DNA from: Bromus sterilis
Taxonomy: Eukaryota > Streptophyta > Magnoliopsida > Poales > Poaceae
Length of the DNA: 64,000 nucleotides
Direction: 5' to 3'
NCBI GenBank assembly: GCA_950022295.1
Contig: OX465600.1
Location: forward strand, 201,467,782 to 201,531,781
Under the pieces are notes generated by a model. That model did not search any database. It worked only from the letters and a program-made list of their open reading frames with translations, and was not told where the DNA came from. Each line of letters opens with the position of its first letter. Positions within the stretch are counted from its first letter, which is position 1. Shown one piece after another: positions 57,990-64,000 of this stretch. Made by a program: the position numbers and the translations under genes.

Positions 57990-60900
57990 TGTCAGAACCC
58001 CAACTAGGGTAAGTGCTAGGATTTGAGTGCCCTTTGCATCATGCAAAAAAATTCAAAAGAAATTCAAAATAGGGAAAAGAAAAGCCCTGAAGAATTTAAT
58101 TAAATGGCCAAACAAAACTTTCTTCCAAATTTTCCTCTGGTATTTTTGAAAAGTCTTATAAATATGCATGATCACATATAAAGTGAAGTGGGTCCCACTG
58201 CATGCACCAAGATTTTTCAAATATTCCAAATAGGGCTTGGAAATTAAATAAAAACCCTATTTGAATTGAAATTCAAATAAATTGAATTTCAAAAATCTTC
58301 AAATCTTGGGATTGGCTAGTGTTATGCCATGTAAGTCCATGTAAATAATTTGGGGATTTTATAAAATGTTTTGATATTTTTTTATATCAAAACAGAACAA
58401 ATGTCAGAAGAAATAAAAATAAAAACAGAAGAGAAATAAGAAAAAGACCTACCTCCCTTACCTCTCGGCCCACCTGGCCCATCTGCCTTAGAAGGCAGCC
58501 CAGCCCGCCAGGGGTAGGGTTGTCTTTAACCTCTGCCTTCTGGCAGAGGCGTGGCGGGCATGCCGACCGAGGCTGCCACCTCCTGCTTGCGCTAGGGCCT
58601 CCACGTCGTCTTCTAGGCGTCGAGGAGAACCCCCAGGTCTCCTCTGCACCATTCCCCCCTCTCCATGGCCTTCCTTCTTCCTCCCCGACGAGAAACCGAG
58701 CGGACCCGTAGCCCTAGCCGGAGCACGGCCGTGCGCCACCGTGGCCACCGTGCATCCCACGCCGCGCCTTCGTGTCCTTCCTCCTCGCCGCCATCGACTC
58801 CATCGAGCTGCAGCTCCAATTGAGGCCAAGGACGCCCGACGACGACGCCTGCTTCAAGGTTTCGCCGCCGGCCACCGCAAGCTTCGGCGAGAAATTACTC
58901 TGCCGCCAGGACCTCCCCAGCCCCGCCGTGCCCCTCATCGTTCTTACGGTGAGCTCACACTCATTCCCCACCTCCCCTTTCCTCTCTCCGCGCCCTGAGT
59001 CGCCGCCCCGTCGAGGCCAGTGGCTAGCCGACGACGCCCAGTGCCCCTAGAGACTCCCTGATAGCACCGCTGCACGCGGAAGAGCGAGAGGCACCCCCTG
59101 GTGCTCTCCTCCGGCAAGCCGATTAGTCATAATCCCCAACTTAACCCCCCCGAGTCCATGACAGGTGGGCCCCAGGCCCCCCTAACCCCTCTCTGTTAAT
59201 TAAACAGAGAGGATTAAACCCCTCTCCCACTGACAAGCTGACCCCACATGTCAGCCCCCGCTGTGACATCACCCCCACGTCACCATGACGCAATAAACAG
59301 AAAAACAAATTAAAAGAATTAGAGAAATCAGAGAAAAATCCAGAAAATTTGTTAAACTTTGGAAAATCATAGAAAATTCATATTAACTCCAAATTAAACA
59401 TATAATATATGAAAAATTATCATAAAAATGCAAGGATTATGAATATGATTTTTTTTTCATGTTTGACCATTTTAAAATGGGTGAACAGTAGCAAACATGC
59501 ATATGGCATAATTTGAATTTGAATTTGAAGTTTGAATTTGCAAACCTTTTGCAATACACTTCAATTAAATTGAATTTGCAACACATCAGCACCATATACA
59601 TCATGTTCTACAACTTGATCATGTGCTTTTTCATTTTATTTTGGTGTTTCCCCCCTTTGTTGATGATTGCTTCGGTAACAGTGTTTCCGAGACGGTGATC
59701 ACCCCCGAAGAAGAAGACCACCGTTAAGACCCGTGTATCGTCAGCAAGGCAAGCAAACCCCATTGATCATGTCTATAAAATCCCAATTCCCTCTCAGTCT
59801 CGCTTATGCATGTTTAGGAGATCACCTTGTATCGATTCTACCGCATAGTTGAACCCATATCCGATGCATGACCTATCATCTTGTCACAGTAGTAAGCAAA
59901 CCACAATCCTAGCTGACATAGGAGTTGATTGATATCATGTGGCCCCTGCAACTGTTACTTCTTATTGCATGCTTAGTGGTGCAATGAGGATGCTTTTGAT
60001 ATGAGTCGGGATGATAGTCAACATGGTGTTGATGAAAGTGAAACTGTGTTGGTGAATCCACCCTAATACAAGGTGAACGATGAGAGGCTGTGTAGGAGTA
60101 CACAGTGGGTTCTCTCGTTGAACACCGCCTTAAGCCCGAGTTCTTGTATGGTAATCTGAGACAAAGAGTACAACCACACATTGGGCTCACTGACCCCTCT
60201 CGACCTAGTAACTCACCCCGATCCAAGTCCACGAGTCACAACTAGTTCGGGATTTCCATTCGGCATATGAATAGAAAGATAAAGGAAAAGAAATGTGGCA
60301 TTCATGGTAGGGCTTATGGAACATGGCTTGTCAAGCGGAGAACCATCCGTCGAGGTTGGATTGTCAGTCGTGCCTACATGGTTTGAGTCCTGGCTGGAAG
60401 CTCGGCCGGAACTCCAGTTGGGTTTGGAACTCAGACAGTTGAATCCTTAGACTAGAACGGAGCTGTGGGTGAAGTGTTGTGGTGAACATCCTCGCTGTCA
60501 CGTCTTGAACGGTGGCGAGACCTGGTGGTAACCGATGGTCATGTGTGTGTAGTTTACACCCTTGCAAGGTTAACAAAACTATTCAATAGCCGCGTCCGCG
60601 GTCATGGACTACTTGGAAAGTTGTGCTTGATTATTAGACAACTTGAATGGATACTTCTAAAACTCGCAAGATAAGCGTGAGTGCTATGGTGTGCTTCCTC
60701 GTGAGGAAGTCGAGGAAGTAACCATAGTGGTGTATTGGTTGGAGACTTGGTAGTGGACTCGTGTATGCTTCTTACCTCAAGTCTGGTACTCGTAGTACAG
60801 GACTAGCCAAGTCAAAGCTGGCACTTCTGCATGATGAAACCCCACCTGTCTTTACATTGAAACTTGAGCATGAGTAGTGTAGTTCTGATGTAAGTCTTGC

Positions 60901-61715
60901 CGAGTACGACTTTGTACTCACGTTTTCTTATTCTATGTTTTAGATGAAAACCCAGGCCACGATGAAGACACCTTCCTGAAGCTCGACGTTGACTAAGTTA
61001 GCATAGTCCCAGACAACAGTCTGGTCCCTCGTGGAAGGGCATGTATGTTTATAAGGCTTCTCTAAGCCATTTGTTAAACTTGTCTGTACTCACACCTAAT
61101 TTTCTTCCGTTGTATGATGTAATGTTGATCACAGACATGTGATCTTTGTATACTCTATGTGTAAGTCAATAAAGAAGTACTTTGTAGAGTTATGTGATGG
61201 TACCTGCTGTTCATACTAGGCATGTGTGTTGCGTGTATGTTTATAACATGCATGCCTTAGTATGGGTTTTCGAGACCTTAGTTGTGATCTGGCTGGCGGT
61301 ATTTCATACACCAAGTGGCCCTTAGATGTGCGAAGCTTGGGGCATCACAATGCGATTGCTCGTGACTCTGTCACATGCACACTTTTTTGTATGATCGAGC
61401 CCGCCCTAGACCCCGACTAAGTGATCGGGCTGGAGTCTGTTTATGTAAGGGTTATAATTAGATCGATAACATGGTTGATGCGACTTGTCTATGACTATGG
61501 GATTTCACCACCCATAATCATTTAGACTTGTGAGCGGGCGATGAGGACCCATCTCAGTTGATCATCCGGCCTGGATGGGATGCCCCTCACGTACGATGCT
61601 TTCCGAGAGTGTTCTGTGCTTGGCCTTGTCTGCTTAGACAAGTGGGTACGGCTCTCGGCTCTCCACGTGATTGAGTTGTGACTGGAATTACATACGCATA
61701 TTCCGTGTCCCGACA
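57990..61715 (+). mobile_element. Solo LTR of family A (A3), 3726 bp
   Basis: It starts TGTCAGAACCCC and ends GTGTCCCGACA, with target duplication AATGC at 57985-57989 and 61716-61720. No internal region is present, so it is a recombination product. It is the only complete plus-oriented A LTR in the window and the best reference for A1 and A2. TATA-like CATATAAAG lies near 58178. A GC-rich block lies at about 58440-59130. The ORFs in it show no known domain. Confidence 0.95.
60560..60609 (+). promoter_or_regulatory. Three-palindrome LTR module, A3 copy
   Basis: Palindrome 1 is CCTTGCAAGG (60560-60569, perfect). Palindrome 2 is CTATTCAATAG (60579-60589), with the stem kept and one loop base lost. 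Stem 3 is GTCCGCGGTCATGGAC (60594-60609). Confidence 0.6.
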
Positions 61716-62904
61716 AATGCTAACTATGCTACAAAAGAAAGGAAGAGGCTCAAAAGTAATGGGCAGTACGCCAAGGTAAGTAGACCGAAATCCATCTGCA
61801 TCTACTACGAATCATCCACCTTGAGATATCTATCCTGAACATCTCGCTGGTATTAAGTTGCGAATCCCACCCAAAGTGTGAACTCAAAGAAACAGACAAC
61901 TGCATTAAAAGAACTTTGCGTAAAGTAAACAATCCTTGCACCCGCAGGTACAAGCACCGTTGTTTTATCCCTGGTGGCAACATCACATCCCCTAGTCTCA
62001 TGTTTCTGTCACTCAAGCTAGACATCAAGGGGCTGAACCCACAATCAAGCATAACGCTCCCTCTTGGAGTTGCAACAAATCACATGGCGAAAGTAAAATA
62101 CGGCAATGGAGAACATGCAAGAATTTACTAAAGAACACAAATATAAAAGAGAACCAAATATATTACTCATCACAATCTGAACATAATCTCATAATCCATT
62201 AGATCCCAGCAAACTCAGCATACCAACACAGAAATTACAAAAGTGCCTCGATCATGTGAGGTTGCTCACGAGGTCTCGAAAGTGAAAGCACAAAGAGGAG
62301 TACATCACATAGCTACTGGTCACAGACCCATGGTCCAAGGGGGACTACTCACGGCACATCCCGGAGGCGTCCATGGCGATGGATGGTCTCCCGGAGGGGA
62401 TTCCTCCTTCCGGCAGGGTGCCAGGGCAGCTTCTCCTGGCAGCCCCGATCTCGAAACGGCGACGGCGGCGGTACAGAGAGGAGAACGGGAATAGCAGATC
62501 GCTCTTAGGGGTTTCCGTCACGGGGGGTAAATATAGGCCAAAGGGGCACCGAGAGGGGCCAGAGGGCAGCCAGGAGGGTGCCCGGCACGGTCTAGGGTGA
62601 GGCCGCGCCAAGGACCCTTCTGGAGTCCCTGTGGTGGCACTCCCTTCCTTCCTTGGTGATTCCGGAGTCTTCCGGGACGCTGATTTTTTATATAATTTTT
62701 CCGGAATTTTTGGAGAACTTTTAATGGCCGGAAAACCTGAAATACAAAAAGAGCATAAAACAGGAACTGGCAACTGGGTACACTGAGTTAATAGGTTAGT
62801 CCAAATATGCTCAAAAGTGTATGAAACTTCAAGAAAAACATGGCAAAGTCACACAAAACATGCATGGAGCAAGCAGAAATTATAGATACGTTTGGGACGT
62901 ATCA

Positions 62905-64000
62905 ACATCCCCAAGCTTAATTCCTTCTCGTCCTCGAGTAGGGAAATGATAACAAGCATAATTTCTGTGTTGACATGCCACACAACCATATAAGGACTTT
63001 TAAGTAAAGAAATCAAAGCATGCAATTCAATTCAAGTCTTAACAAGCAAGAGTCTATATTAGTATTGACACAAGCAACAAAAGAACAAAATGTGCAAGAG
63101 CTCTCGTTGTCCGTGACTCGAATGTCTCCAGATGGTGTTTGCGTGCAAGAAGAGGGATATGGGAATACGAGATAAAAAAATATATTGTTGAGAAATACTA
63201 TCTACTAAAGTTTCACACTTGGTCTCCTTTGGATTCTTATCTGGACTCGACCCCAGACCACTAGCCAGGTACAAGTCAAACTGATCCACTCCCTTTCAAT
63301 ATTTTGAGCACTCATGCAATGGATGAGCGTGAGCAAGAAAGTTGACACCTAAAAGGCGCAACAAAAAGAAGGTGGAGGAGGAAGACAAAAAGGTGTGAAA
63401 GGCTCACATCAAAGAGGACAATCATAGGCAAGAGAAGGCCATATGATAGATATGATGTGATGAGTAGGTATTTCCATGCAACGGATGCACATGTGATCTA
63501 AAATCTCTCCAAGGGAACTAGTGGGGGTGCATCTAACTTGCTTGCTCATGAAGACCTAGAGCTCTTTTGAGGAGGCTCATCATTGGAATATACAAGCCAA
63601 GTTCTATAGTGTGAAGGGTCCCCACAAAGCTATATGCATGTATGATGATCTCTATGGAGTACAAGGGATAGAGGATGAAGTACTAGTGTGGATCTCTCAA
63701 AAGGAATCCCCCTTCTCTCTTTTTATTTTTTTTCTTTTTCTTCTTCTATTTTTTTGTATTTTTTTGGTGGCCTCAATGGCTCTTTCTATTTAACTCTCAT
63801 TTGTCCTCTTCGGGATCTTTTGGTTTTGTCCTCTTTGGGATCTTTTCCTCACTTTAGGGGGAACACTCTATATTTTACAAGGATATATGAGATCTTTCAC
63901 ACTTTACAAAGGTACTCACATAAAGAAGATGTAACTATCATGATGCAAATGTATGCCTCTGCCAGGGTAGCAGTATATGCAATGATACTAGCGCTTCATG
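62905..64000 (-). other. E internal 3' region
   Basis: The polypurine tract AAGCTTGGGGATGT (minus strand, 62918-62905) lies directly before the LTR, followed by about 1.1 kb of non-coding AT-rich sequence of the kind found in Athila 3' regions. It includes a T-rich stretch at 63718-63768. I see no gene in it. Confidence 0.65.

Larger units (their letters stand above)
57517..62904 (-). repeat. E 3' LTR, interrupted by A3
   Basis: The LTR proper is 57517-57989 plus 61721-62904, 1657 bp. It includes the promoter-like region near 62530 (minus strand GGCCTATATTTACCC) and a leader with GCCATCGCCATGG near 62370. Short words resembling a tRNA-Asp primer site at 57650-57692 are part of the LTR, not a primer site, because the TGATACG terminus lies further left. 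Confidence 0.82.
57517..64000 (-). mobile_element. Athila-like element E, 3' LTR and 3' part of interior
   Basis: The LTR starts TGATACGTCCC at 62904 on the minus strand and ends ...CGTATCA at 57517, so the ends are perfect 7-base inverted repeats. To its right lies the polypurine tract (minus strand AAGCTTGGGGATGT, 62918-62905), then internal 3' region. This makes it the 3' LTR of a minus-oriented element whose body lies to the right, outside the window. From memory this LTR type is among the commonest in Triticeae genomes. It is inserted in the 3' UTR of H. Confidence 0.8.

Overview
The window is wholly repetitive plant DNA: a nest of long-terminal-repeat (LTR) retrotransposons of the Ty3/gypsy superfamily inserted into one another. 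I see no host gene, rRNA, intact tRNA or CRISPR array. The element types (long-LTR chromoviruses, a Tat-lineage element with a second RNase H, Athila-type elements primed by tRNA-Asp, and an LTR with TGATACG...CGTATCA ends) and the lack of single-copy sequence point to a large-genome grass, probably Triticeae. The species cannot be decided.

I use letters for families. From left to right: 1-2580 is the 3' part of a family A LTR (A1, +). It lies in the left LTR of B1 (-, 2581-14059), a non-autonomous element with about 4.1-kb LTRs and only about 600 bp of internal DNA. The B1 interior also holds a solo LTR of family F (5867-9663). B1 lies in the gag of C (+, a decayed chromovirus, 14060 to about 34691). 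The 3' LTR of C is split by A2 (-, 19866-32270), a full-length 12.4-kb family A element with both LTRs and a nearly intact gag-pol. C abuts, and probably sits in, the pol gene of R (+, Tat lineage, to 49558). The integrase of R is split by a second B element, B2 (-, 35931-44987). The 3' region of R carries a 71-bp tandem array and, on the opposite strand, a gene-like ORF whose sequence pattern is that of a plant B3 DNA-binding domain. R lies in the 5' LTR of H (+, Athila type, 49559-57511), which has gag, pol and a third coiled-coil ORF. The 3' UTR of H is interrupted by E (-, 57517 to beyond the window), whose 3' LTR is split by a family A solo LTR (A3, 57990-61715).

Four insertions are proven by 5-bp target-site duplications (TSDs) on both sides: F (ATGAC), A2 (CACGT), B2 (CAACC) and A3 (AATGC). 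The order of events is H, then R, C, B1, and A1 or F, which makes five layers. R, C, H and the pol of A2 are all broken by stops, frameshifts or catalytic changes, so this locus probably makes no working enzyme set. B elements encode nothing and must use enzymes made elsewhere. C, or a living relative, is the best donor candidate because its LTR 3' half and the block before its 3' LTR resemble those of B.

Three things deserve a second look: the antisense B3-like ORF in R; a conserved module of three neighbouring palindromes, with paired compensatory changes, in the LTRs of families A, B, C and F; and the B family itself, with one very young copy already carrying a younger solo LTR and a family A insertion.
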